Assembly: GCA_026214975.1 (NCBI GenBank)
Contig: CM047806.1
Span: 99,285,811 to 99,349,810 of the forward strand
DNA length: 64,000 bases
Reading direction: 5' to 3'
Origin: Gentiana macrophylla
Taxonomy: Eukaryota > Streptophyta > Magnoliopsida > Gentianales > Gentianaceae
Below the pieces are notes generated by a model that saw nothing but the letters and a program-made list of their open reading frames with translations, ran no database searches and was not told the origin of the DNA. The number at the start of each line of letters is the position of its first letter. Positions within the stretch are counted from its first letter, which is position 1. Shown piece after piece: positions 22,558 to 32,489 of the stretch. The translations under genes and the position numbers were made by a program.

Positions 22558-24093
22558 TTGTCTTATCAGGAGGAGAAGAAATTCTTCTCGGATATGAAAA
22601 CATTCGTTTGGGACGAACCTTACCTCTTCAAGATTTGTAAAGATGGTTTGCTGAGAAGATGTGTTCCAGAATCTGAGCAACGTGATATCATTGAGCAATG
22701 CCACAGTGGACCTACCGGTGGTCATTTCGGTCCATGGAAGACCGTTGCTAAGATCTTTCAATCCGGCTTCTATTGGCCCACGATCTTTAAAGATACAGAA
22801 GCTTTCTGTAAAGCTTGTGATATGTGTCAAAGAACCGGAACTTTAACAAGGCGTTTCGACATGCCATTGAAACCCATCCTAGAATGCGAAGTCTTTGATG
22901 TATGGGGCATCGATTTTATGGGACCATTCCCATCATCTTGTGGAAATAAATACATCTTAGTCTGCGTAGATTACGTATCGAAATGGGTGGAGGCTCAGGC
23001 CACGACTCACAATGATCATAAGACGGTCATGAAGTTTTTAAAGAAAAACATCTTCGTGAGATTCGGGTGTCCACGCGCCTTGATTAGTGATGAAGGGACG
23101 CATTTTTGCAACCGACCTCTGGAGAAAGTTCTTGAGAAATATGGTGTCCGGCACAAAATTGGCACACCATACCATCCTATGACTAGTGGTCAGGTTGAAA
23201 GAAACAACCAAAGTTTAAAGAAGATCCTGGAGAAAACAATTAACAGTCATAGAAAGGACTGGAGTCTAAAATTGGATGATGTACTATGGGCATACCGAAC
23301 TGCCTATAAGACCCCCATGGGTACATCACCCTATCAAATGGTTTATGGTAAACCATGCCACTTGCCAGTCGAGTTAGAGCATAGAGCCTATTGGGCCACG
23401 AAGTTTTTAAACTTCGATACCCAATCTTGTGGAAAACATCGATTGCAACAGTTGCATGAGTTAGACGAATTTAGACTTCAGGCCTACGAAAGCGCCAGGA
23501 TAAGTAAGGAAAAGACAAAACTCCTTCACGATGCCAAAATCAAGAAGCGAGAATTTCAAGGTGGGGAACAAGTTTTATTATACAATTCCAGGTTACATCT
23601 GTTCCCTGGAAAGCTGAGGACACGATGGTCCGGTCCCTTTGAAATTCTCCAAATCATTCCTGGAGGTGTCCTAGAACTACGAGGTTATGGTGACCAGCCG
23701 TTCCGAGTGAATGGTCAAAGGTGCAAGCATTACATTGGCAAAGCCAAAGAACAGCCTTTGATTGTTCGATTCCTCGATATCCTCGGGTGTGGTACTTCAG
23801 AAGTCGATAAATTTGACGAGTTTTCGCCCGAATTGTTTTCTGAGGATGACGGTAGTGGTCCCTCTGAAGAAGTTCTAGCAGGTAGTTGGGACATGGAAGA
23901 GTTTGAAAGGGAACAAAAATTGAAACGTCGTCAGAAGAAGAAGAAATCAACCATGGGGAGGTTTAAACGTGTGTGGAAGGCAATCAAGGAATTCACCCCA
24001 TGTGTTAGATGTTGTTTCTGCAGCCACACTACTGATCGAAGCTTACACGAAGTAGTGGCTGGCAGAAAAGCTAAATGGCCTGATCCAGGCTGA
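22558..24093 (+). CDS. Athila-like integrase (intact domain, open frame)
   Basis: Open reading of 511 codons. [13 protein letters not shown] matches the segment between RNase H and integrase. The H2C2 zinc finger follows ([11 protein letters not shown] ... [11 protein letters not shown]). The catalytic core has D in [12 protein letters not shown] in [11 protein letters not shown] and E in [14 protein letters not shown]. The Athila-typical [25 protein letters not shown] follows in the core. The C-terminal part contains a WSGPFEI block, as in gypsy integrases, and a Lys/Arg-rich tail ([17 protein letters not shown]). The start is artificial: the natural protein is a Gag-Pol fragment. It inserts element cDNA in the family; here it lacks an upstream partner. 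Confidence 0.85.
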   Translation: MSYQEEKKFFSDMKTFVWDEPYLFKICKDGLLRRCVPESEQRDIIEQCHSGPTGGHFGPWKTVAKIFQSGFYWPTIFKDTEAFCKACDMCQRTGTLTRRFDMPLKPILECEVFDVWGIDFMGPFPSSCGNKYILVCVDYVSKWVEAQATTHNDHKTVMKFLKKNIFVRFGCPRALISDEGTHFCNRPLEKVLEKYGVRHKIGTPYHPMTSGQVERNNQSLKKILEKTINSHRKDWSLKLDDVLWAYRTAYKTPMGTSPYQMVYGKPCHLPVELEHRAYWATKFLNFDTQSCGKHRLQQLHELDEFRLQAYESARISKEKTKLLHDAKIKKREFQGGEQVLLYNSRLHLFPGKLRTRWSGPFEILQIIPGGVLELRGYGDQPFRVNGQRCKHYIGKAKEQPLIVRFLDILGCGTSEVDKFDEFSPELFSEDDGSGPSEEVLAGSWDMEEFEREQKLKRRQKKKKSTMGRFKRVWKAIKEFTPCVRCCFCSHTTDRSLHEVVAGRKAKWPDPG

Positions 24094-24116
24094 TCTAAGA
24101 AGGAGTGTCGAGCTAA

Positions 24117-24160
24117 CGACATTAACCAAAAGCGTCACTAGGAGCCATCCTAGATATCCT
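24117..24160 (+). other. Post-pol motif copy 1, short stem-loop
   Basis: CGACATTAACCAAAAGCGTC is followed by CTAGGAGCCATCCTAG, a 6-bp stem (CTAGGA/TCCTAG) with a GCCA loop, about 25 bases after the integrase stop. A related motif occurs at 24783-24830. Confidence 0.6.
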
Positions 24161-24489
24161 TTATTATATTAGGACTCTCTCAGGTGGAGATTGTGTGTTG
24201 TTTTTTTCGTTGATTAGCTTTTATCTTAAGTCTAATTAAGATTTTTTTGAATTTGTTCTAATTTTAAGCTGTGTTTTTAGATATGGATTACGGAGTTCTA
24301 CCGGAGAGTAAATTCCTTTCATTAGTAGGATCCCCTTATCACTCTAGGTGACGGACCCGGAGGGACTATCGAGTGTTTTTTACGAGACTTTGATATTAGT
24401 ACCGCATCTATCTTTCTATGGGACCGTTACTTATGTTCTCATTGTACCCGATCTTCGGGCAAGGTGGAGATTTTAGCTCGGTGAGGACC

Positions 24490-24665
24490 TGCAGGAGACT
24501 TTAGGGCGACGGCTGTTTAAATAGAAGATTAATAGGCAAAGGCGATCCTTAACATGGGCATCCGATCCGATCTTGGCGAATGACTTGGCCACTTAGTCGC
24601 AAGTTGAGCATTTCCAATCTTGGAGTAAGATGTTCTTTCCATCATTAATTGGGCGAGGACCGGGT
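24490..24665 (-). repeat. Reverse-oriented fragment of an Athila-type LTR
   Basis: GGGCGACGGCTGTTTAAATAGAAGATTA (24505-24532) and TTTCCATCATTAATTGGG (24634-24651) match 60767-60795 and 61125-61142 of the reverse solo LTR, in the same order and orientation; the text between differs. The stretch is therefore antisense to the element. The rest of 24160-24780 shows no coding sequence. Confidence 0.55.
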
Positions 24666-24782
24666 TTACATCGACGAGTATGATTTTCCCCCTGCTATTG
24701 ACATGCTTTGCCGTCTGATCCGGATTGTGGATTGGGAGGAGATTTACGATGACTAGCGTCGTTAGGCTGTTTCGTTGAGCCA

Positions 24783-24832
24783 ACGACATAAAACAAAAGC
24801 GCTCGGTGGGAGGCAACCCACTATTTTCTAGT
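24783..24832 (+). other. Post-pol motif copy 2, conserved GGGAGGCAACCC hairpin
   Basis: CGACATAAAACAAAAGCGCTC is followed by GTGGGAGGCAACCCAC, a GTGGG/CCCAC stem with an AGGCAA loop. A GGGAGGCAACCCA box after pol is a recurring feature of Athila-group elements from my general knowledge; its role is not known to me. Confidence 0.6.
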
Positions 24833-24957
24833 GTTTTTATTTGTTTTTCCATGTTTTTATTTGTTATTTGAAATTTTGGATGATTTTATTATAAAGAAAT
24901 AAAAATTTGAGTTTGATTTAAATGAAAAATCTTAAGTTTCTTTTTGCTGAATTCTGC

Positions 24958-25232
24958 TTTGGACGCGCGTCCATGTCTTTTGGACGCCCGTCTGCTCTAT
25001 GTCTGCCATGGACGAGCGTCCACCTCCATGAACGCCCGTCCACCCTTTGCAAATATTGAACGAATGTCCAAAATTCTTGGACGCCCGTCTGAGAAACTCC
25101 CTTCAACTCTGTACGTGATTTGGACACCTAGACGCACGTCTGAACTTCCAGACGCCCGTCCAGTTCATGTGCTCCCCAGCTGAACGCCCATCCAGTATCA
25201 TGGACGCCCGTTCAGACCTGCATCTATATATA
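24958..25232 (+). promoter_or_regulatory. Internal palindrome array with TATA-like box
   Basis: About ten motif copies lie between 24960 and 25215, including GGACGCGCGTCC, GGACGAGCGTCC, GAACGCCCGTCC and AGACGCCCGTCC. Most have a CC centre, opposite to the LTR array. CTATATATACCC follows at about 25222, and the third ORF begins 590 bases later. The layout copies that of the LTR promoter (array, then TATA box). An internal promoter is inference. Confidence 0.5.
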
Positions 25233-25816
25233 CCCTCTGCTTCCAATTTTTTATTCGCATCAGTAAATTTAAATTGCAAACCCGACTTTTGCCCTCCTTT
25301 TGCCCTAAAATCTTTGTTTCTACACCAAATTGGGCGATTCAAGGCTCTATCAACAGCTTTCAGTCCCTTATTATTGATTTTCCACTCCAAATCCTCCAAC
25401 AAACGCCCATTAATTCGATTCGGTGATATAGTTGGTGCGGCCTTTTTGAAGAAAAATTTGATTTTTGGGTTCAATTTGGCATTGTTTGGACTTCTAATCC
25501 GTTTTATCATCATCCCATCATCGTACTTGGTAAGATTTTATCAAATTTTCCTAGATTCTTTCAAGTTTTTTTTTGAGTTCGATCTTCGAGTCGACTCTTT
25601 TCTAAGAATCTTCTCTTATTTGTTTTTCTTTCTTGTTTTGTTTTTGTTTTTTATTCTGTGGTAATCTGGGATGTTGATGGATGATGTTGGATGGGCTGCA
25701 TTGTGGTTTGTTGTGGTTTGGTGTTGGATTGTTTGGGAAATCCCGTTTGGATGATAAACGGGTGGTTTTGTTTGATTTTGGGGTTGGGTTTGTTGTTTGT
25801 GTAGCTTTAGTTCACC

Positions 25817-27658
25817 ATGGTTCGTAAAGCGGTAATCAAGAGGCATGGTAAGGGAGTTGCCATTGAACCGGCTAAAAAGAAGAAGGGTGTGGACCCCACT
25901 TTAGTCAATCCCAACCAAGGCATCCGTATCGGTGAGCGTCAGAATCCTTCTAGAGGTCAATCCAGGATTCCTTTACGAGATGAGCCTGAGTCGGGGTCTG
26001 ACACTGATGATGAGCCCTTAGTGAGAAAGATGACTCGGGTGTCGGAGACTCGGGGTGAGAGAGATGCAGATGAACCTAGGGGTGGAACCGAGGGAGAAAC
26101 TGAGGGAGCTGAGTCGGTTAGACAGAACGTGAGACCTCTTATCCCTATCCCTTGGCTCGTAGGTTCATCAATCCGAAGGCTCTTGATGTGTACAACAAGC
26201 ATTATGTCGCCCGAACAATGTTGATTGAGAGGGCTGTTTTAGAAACTCAAGTTGACCCTTTATTTGTGAAGTTATTGAGGGATCGGTAGTGGGGAGCTTT
26301 GATGGTAACTCCGAGAGGACCCCGGTGAATGCTACATTAGTCCATGAGTTTTATGCCAATTGCTCGGAAACGGATTTGGAAGCCGGAGTTGTTATGGTTC
26401 GGGGAGTGAAGGTGCCATTTACGCCTAAGGTTATTAATGAGAAGTATAACTTGGCACATTTTGAGGGGTTGGACTACAAGGAGGCGATTAAGGCCGAGCA
26501 GGATGCGTGTCAGGATCCGTTGGAGGAGTTGAGGTTGTTGGTGTGCCCGGAGGTGCCGTGGACACTTAGACCGGGCGGAGATAGGAAAGAGTTGGTCACT
26601 ACGAGTTGGACGGAAGATTGGAAGGTCCAATGTCGGTTTATCCAGAACAGGTTGTTACCTAAGAACAACCTGACTCACTTTCACATTGGTGACCTTGGGA
26701 TGTTGTACGCTCTGAATTTCAAGCTGAATGTCGATGTAGGACAAGCCATTTTTGATGAGATAGCCACGAATTAGAAGGTATATACACGGTGTTTGATTTG
26801 TCTCGCATTTGATCCACAGTATCTGTCAGGATGCTAGGGTTCCCGAGTACACGACCGATCACAAACCATAAAATCCAAGGTTCTTGCAGCGGGAAAAACT
26901 GAAGTCTTCTGGTCAGACTAAGACTGAGGCTGAGGCAGCCCGTGTGCCCGGTTCATCTTCAGCACCGCCTCGAGCATCTTCCCTTCCTACTTTATCTCCC
27001 TCAGTCCGGATGAGGTTGAGTATGGCTAACAGTGTTCGGAACTGGATGGAGGATATTCGGACTTCTCAGAATAATATCTTGACTATTTTGCGGTGTATCA
27101 GTGAGGGCCGAAAGCCGAGGGACGACAGAGTCTTAGACCCGAGCATTATCGACACGTTTATTTCGCGAGGTTGAGCAGGCCATTGCGGATGTTCTTCAAG
27201 AGTCCGAGTCATCTTCGGGTGAGAGCACTGACTCTCTCAAGCTGGGTGGATCACCTCCGGTGATGATTCGCGGCGCGGGCAGCCACGATATTATTTTTTA
27301 CGATTCTTGCTTTTGTTCTTTCTTTCATACGATGGTTGTATTGTCCTGCTACTTTTCATTACTTGGTTCATTGTATTTTTCGTATAGCTACTATCTATTT
27401 TTCCCGATGAATCATGTAAGCCATAAGGCATCCGTACTTTCATTTGACATTACTATGATTTTGATTTTCATTGTATTGGATGTTTTCATTTTGATCTCAT
27501 CATTCCGTTATCTTTCATCATGGTATACTTTCCCCATTTTCCCCAAGATTTCTCCGTGTTTGTCAAGTAGTGCAGGTATATTTTTAGCGGTATTGTCGAG
27601 CTTGCTTTTACATCATTTGGTTACGAGTTCTGTTTTTCACTACGTGGCTCCGGCCTGA
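25817..27658 (+). pseudogene. Athila-like third ORF (env-like position), frameshifted
   Basis: Starts MVRKAVIKRHGKGVAIEPAK with a basic N-terminus, then an acidic region (SGSDTDDEPLVRK). A one-base deletion near 26147 and stops split it. The middle part (26289-26774) contains VNATLVHEFYANC, VRGVKVPFTPKVINEKY and FIQNRLLPKNNLTHFHIGDLGML, a conserved plant-transposon domain often found in gypsy third ORFs (PF20167-like, from memory). The next part (26884-27174) shifts frame near 27168 and continues into a very hydrophobic stretch (27290-27658) with several possible membrane segments. The position is that of Athila env-like ORFs; an envelope role is unproven. Confidence 0.75.
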
Positions 27659-28768
27659 CCAACGATTCGAGTGTCTATCGCAATCAGCTAAGTACTTTAT
27701 CTTTTTTTTAAATTCTGCACAACCTGAGGACATGTTGTGGTTTAAGTGTGGGGGAGGGAATGGTTTATGTGTATCTATTCGTTTGCTTAATTCGTTCCAA
27801 TTCTATGCAAAATGAGCTAAATTTTTCAAAAATTTTGTTTTTGTTCTGTCCTGAGTGAGCAATGCATAGTTTTTGTTCGGTTTTTAATAGTCATTGATGC
27901 TGTATACCGTATGTTTAGTAAGTTAGTTGTTTCACCCGACATACATTTCACGAGCCATAGTGAATGATGAGCTATAATATAAAGCTATACCCCTTTTGAT
28001 TAGTGATTTTTATTATCTTATAAGTCATGTGCTTAGTGCTAATGTGCATATCGTGGTAATTATAATAGTTTGTGTTTAGATCCAAAGTATGATATACTGT
28101 GAATATCTGAGGTTTGAATGTGATAAGTAAAACGTAACTAAAGTTGTTGAAAAATTTGAAAAATATGATGAATAAGTTGTGTGTGTCGAAAGATGGTCGA
28201 TGATTGGAGTGAGGTGGGGCGTATCACGAATGTCCTATACCACTATGATGGCCAAAAGCTCACGACAGTTAGAAGAAGATGCCTTATGATTTGAGTAAGG
28301 TAGGGTATATCTCGAATGTCCTATTCTAGCTATGACAGGGCAATAGCTCATTCTGATGTGTGTTTAAAAGTGAAATAGTAAAATCAACTTGCAATAAGAA
28401 GTGGTATGAAATGAATGAAAGACTTGGTTATCGCGTATCTTATCCCCAGTATAAACCGACAGATATGTTGTAGGGATTATCCTTTGAGTATGTCAGAAAG
28501 GTCCTAAATGTATTCTATCATCCTTTTCGGGATATGTTACGTTTTGTAGGGTACATCTTATAGGTATCATTTATCTCTAGTTTGAAAGGGGTATTAGCTA
28601 GTTTGCTTTGAAATTTTCAAGTTTGGACTTAGTGGAAGTTTGTTATGGCTTTGCACACACACCGGGGTGAACCTCTAAGTTATTGAATATATGTTATATT
28701 TGCTGAGATGCCTATTCTTTTTCCGAGCCTTGATTTTTGTTTTGTTTTGCTCGGGACGAGCAAAAGCT
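27659..28768 (+). other. Athila-like 3' untranslated region with a PPT-like box
   Basis: No coding sequence. AAGTGTGGGGGAGGGAAT at 27744-27761 nearly repeats the true polypurine tract (28769-28782). Two related ~50-base phrases occur near 28215-28265 and 28290-28340 (GTATATCTCGAATGTCCTAT and relative). Otherwise AT-rich. Confidence 0.6.
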
Positions 28769-28782
28769 AAGTGTGGGGGAGT
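28769..28782 (+). other. Athila-like polypurine tract
   Basis: AAGTGTGGGGGAGT directly abuts the 3' LTR start, as expected for the plus-strand primer. Confidence 0.9.
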
Positions 28783-30355
28783 TGTTAAGGGTGATTTTAT
28801 ATGATTTATAACGTTATATTTTGTAACAATTTCCTCCATATTCGTATAATTTGCATAGAAATTAAGTGTTTAATTGGTTTATTGAGCGAATGAGTTTTTA
28901 ACCAGGTTAATCGCAAAATTGGTTAATTTATGTGTTTTATTGATGATTTTATGTTTATTTGGATGATATTACATTTTGCGATGTCCTTATTATCTTGTAG
29001 ATGCACGATATTGGCTGAAAAGAGGATTAAAAGGTGTCAAGGATCGAGTTTATATGAAGGAAAAGAGATAAAGGTGAAGTCGGTTGAAGATAAAGATGAG
29101 AAAATCAAATTTTCACCAAGTGAACGCACGTCCTAAGTTCCGTCCAGTGGACGGGCGTCCAGGATGGAATATTTGATTCAGAGTTCTCTCAAAAGTTGTG
29201 GACGAGCGTCTAAAATAAAGAAGAACGGGCGTCTGATCCAGCTCGGCCCGACTCGAAGTTTTTATTGAAGAATGGACGGGCGTCCAGCATAGTGGACGGG
29301 CGTCCGAGCGCCGACTTAGCAAAACCGACTTGAAAATCTATAAATAGCTGCGATTTTCTCCACATATCATCACACATTCGAACCCTAAACCCTAGGGGCG
29401 GCTCAACTGCGTTTTTCCTTAGTTTACAATCAGTTTTCATTCAAATATTTTTTATGCACTTTTGCTCAAACAAATTCGAGTTTCAAAGAGGATGTTGAGA
29501 GGCTAGACCTCTCTTGAACAAGCGTTGTGAAGCCGTTCTACCAACACTTTGATTTCGTTTCTTGATTATCTCGTGAGTATTTTATTCAAGTTGTATCTTT
29601 ACTATCGTTTATCATTGTTTATTGCAATTATATCGATAGATTATTGCATGATTGATTGTTTGTTTGATTTGGATGAAAATCATAATTGAACCCCTAGAAT
29701 CAATATAATAAAGATTAGACTTTTAACCTATAAAATAATGAGAGTTAATTAGGTTGAATTTCTAGATAACTAGATTGAGAAATCTTACACCTTTGTTTTG
29801 AAAGTATTAATCTTTAAAATCGAGAGATAGAAGATTAAGAAACGAACTTTTCTAAGAAATTAGGAGTTCATACCTTGGCTAGGTGAATCACAACTTGGTT
29901 AAAAATCACGAGATAATTGAGATAGGAATTGATAGTTGTAGGATAGGTGGATCAATTGCTTGTTCGTTCGTAAAATATTGATTAAACCACTCGAATTCGA
30001 ATTGCTTAGTAAAACTGCAATCTTTACTTCATAATAAACTTAGAATAGATTTAGTTTAGTTAATTTTGTTAGCAACCATATTTCCTGGCTTTAGATCTCG
30101 ATCTTCTGTCCAGTTATTTTTATTGTTAGTTTCACTCTTCGTATTAGTTCTTAGTATTCTTCCCTGTTTTAATTTCACATCTTTTAGTAGTAATCGTGAC
30201 ATAGTTAGGTTAGATAATAAAAACTAGATTAAACAACCCCGATTCCCCGTAAGATCGACCCGGTATTAACCTCTTTACTACGATCCTTGCACTTGAGGTA
30301 TATCAGATTTATAAATATTATTACTTGTTTGTTTGCATTAGATAAATCCGTGACA
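28783..30355 (+). repeat. Athila-like 3' LTR
   Basis: 1573 bp, starting TGTTAAGGGTG and ending GTGACA, followed by target duplication aatat. It has one fewer palindrome unit than the 5' LTR (array at about 29127-29310) and the same TATA box near 29338. In several motif copies the 3' LTR keeps the symmetrical form where the 5' LTR has a mutated one, for example GGGCGTCC against GGGAGTCC. Confidence 0.95.
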
Positions 30356-31089
30356 AATATGCTGATTGGATTACAGCCATGCAAGAAGAACTCAATGAAT
30401 TTGAGAGAAATGAAGTCTGGGAACTTATTGATAGACCTGACATGGCAAACATCATTGGAAAAAAATGGGTATTTAGAAACAAGATGGATGAACAAGGAAC
30501 TGTTGTCAAAAACAAGGCAAGACTAGTTGCAAAGGGATATTCTCAAGCAGAAGGCATAGATTATGATGAAACTTTTGCACTAGTAGCAAGATTGGAAGCA
30601 ATTAGACTCTTCCTAGCTTTTGTAGCCCACAAGGACTTCAAGGTATATCAAATGGATGTCAAGAGTGCATTTCTGAATGGACTCCTGGAAGATGAAGTAT
30701 ATGTGGAGCAACCCCCTGGTTTCCAACTGAAAGGAAAAGAAGGCAAAGTGTACAAACTCAAGAAGGCGCTATATGGACTCAAACAGGCACCCAGAGCCTG
30801 GTATGAGACACTGTCACAATTCCTAATCCACAATGGATTCAGCAAAGGAACCATTGACAAGACTCTTTTCAAACTAGAAGATGGAACAAGCACTTTACTA
30901 GTTCAGATATATGTGGATGATATCTTTTTTGGATCAGAAGATGAAAAACTATGTGAAAAAATTGCAAATCTGATGAAAATCAAATTTCAAATGAGTATGA
31001 TGGGAGAACTCAACTACTTTCTTGGTTTACAAGTGAAACAAATGGAAGATGGCATATTTATCAATCAAGCCAAGTACACAAATACTTGA
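30356..31089 (+). pseudogene. copia-1 reverse transcriptase
   Basis: RT copies element RNA into DNA. The reading begins [22 protein letters not shown] and contains [50 protein letters not shown] and the catalytic YVDDIFFGS (about 30910). The N-terminal part lies on the far side of the Athila element (to 16682); removing it and one aatat copy restores the frame. The frame stops at 31087 after AKYTNT, where a small duplication (YTNT, then a shifted YTN) breaks it. Confidence 0.93.
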
Positions 31090-31855
31090 TACACAAATAT
31101 GGAATTGACACAAGTGGCACATCAGACACACCAATGTGTGCAAGGATGGTTCTTGGAAAAGATGAGAATGGAAAAGATGTTGATCAGAAGCTATATAGAG
31201 GAATCATTGGCTCACTACTCTACTTAACTGCAAGCAGACATGACTTTGCTTTTGCAGTAGGAGTATGTGCAAGATTTCAAGCTCAACCTAAGGAAGCTCA
31301 CTTGCTAGAAGCTGAGAGAATCATCAAATATCTGAAGCACCCAATCAATGTAAATTTGGTAACCAAAAGATGATGGATTCAAACTGATATCTTATTCAGA
31401 TTCAGACTATGCTAGATGTAAAATTGATAATAAAAAAAAGCACTTCAGGAACTTGACAGATGCTAGGCAGCAGACTAGTATCATGGTTTATTAAAAAGCA
31501 AAATTCCATATCTACTTCAACAGGTCAAGCATAATATATAGCAGCAGGTAGCTGTTGTGCATAAGTATTATGGATCAGACAATAGCTAAGAGAATATGGA
31601 ATAGAGGAGAAGACAATTCCAATCACTTGTGATAATACAAGTGCAATATCAATTACAGAGAATCCAGTGCTTCACTCAAGAACAAAGCATATTGATGTGA
31701 GACATCATTTTATCAGAGATCATATGGAAAAAAGAGATGTAATCTTGAGATATATATCTACAGAAGATCAATTGGCTGACATTTTCACAAAACCACTCAG
31801 TCATGAAAGATTTCGTAAACTAAGAACTGATTTGGGAATGATTGAAATGGATTAA
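31090..31855 (+). pseudogene. copia-1 RNase H
   Basis: RT connection and RNase H in broken frames. GIDTSGTSDTPMCARMVLGKDENG and YRGIIGSLLYLTASRHD (31190-31245) lead to an out-of-frame SYSDSDYAR (about 31395). The C-terminus is intact: HSRTKHIDVRHHFIRDHMEK and STEDQLADIFTKPLSHERFRKLR, the copia RNase H end. It removes RNA from the hybrid in the family. Stop at 31853. Confidence 0.88.
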
Positions 31856-32486
31856 GTGATAAGGAGCAGCTAACTGGAGTAATCAGCGGTGTGACTTCAC
31901 CAGCTGACTGAACCTTTGCCATTTTGGGTACGCTCACTTGGAAGGTAAGGCACTGGTACCAGCGAAGTCCACTTCACTGATTGTTAGGAATAGTTGTTTT
32001 GTCGCAGCAGCTCAGTAACTAGGCCCAGTGAATCAGCTAAGACAGTCAAGTCCACTTCACCGGCCTAATGATCAACCAAGACTCTCAACCGTTATATACT
32101 ATGGACAAAACATGAATTATAGTGTGAACTCAATTAGTCTTTTACACTTATGTGAAAAATCTGAGGATTTATATATTTATTATGAAGGATTACCCACGTG
32201 GATTTTATCTTGCAATCGTGGAGGTTATTTGTGAATTGAAGGAATGACGGCAACGCCTTGATTCCCAGGATTAATCATTTCATGCCTCAGTCCTCTCCCC
32301 AGTGATTTACATACACAAATCATGCCATTACTTCATCAAATCCTTTCATATTCAACCGCATTCAGACTTTCAAAATCTCTCCTATATAAACAACACTTAA
32401 AGTGTTTTAGAATTTTTACGCTCTTCTTGCATTCTATAAACCCTATTTTCTCTGAAAATTTCAAAGCTTTTCTCCTCTCAAATTTT
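31856..32486 (+). other. copia-1 spacer between pol and the extra ORF
   Basis: Contains imperfectly repeated short phrases around CACTTCACCGGC/CACTTCACTGAT and CAGCTGACTGAA. This GC-balanced spacer follows pol in SIRE-type elements. No coding signal beyond short chance frames; a TATA-like CCTATATAAACAAC occurs near 32381. Confidence 0.5.
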
Positions 32487-32489
32487 CTA

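Larger units (their letters stand above)
16683..30355 (+). mobile_element. Athila-like Ty3/gypsy retrotransposon, RT/RNase H-deficient
   Basis: LTRs at 16683-18277 and 28783-30355 flank a tRNA-Asp-type PBS, gag with two zinc knuckles, protease, partial RT, integrase, a third ORF and a polypurine tract. The gypsy order is clear because integrase follows RT. The exact target duplication aatat (16678-16682 and 30356-30360) restores the copia-1 RT reading when collapsed. The integrase sequence, tRNA-Asp primer, long interior and third ORF all fit Athila. The LTRs differ at about 20 sites plus three small indels by eye, indicating a fairly recent insertion. Confidence 0.93.

Noticed and set aside
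22121..22603. Minus-strand ORF of 160 codons as an antisense gene
   Set aside because: It is explained by the inverted third-ORF segment; its ends run into antisense RT and antisense integrase sequence.
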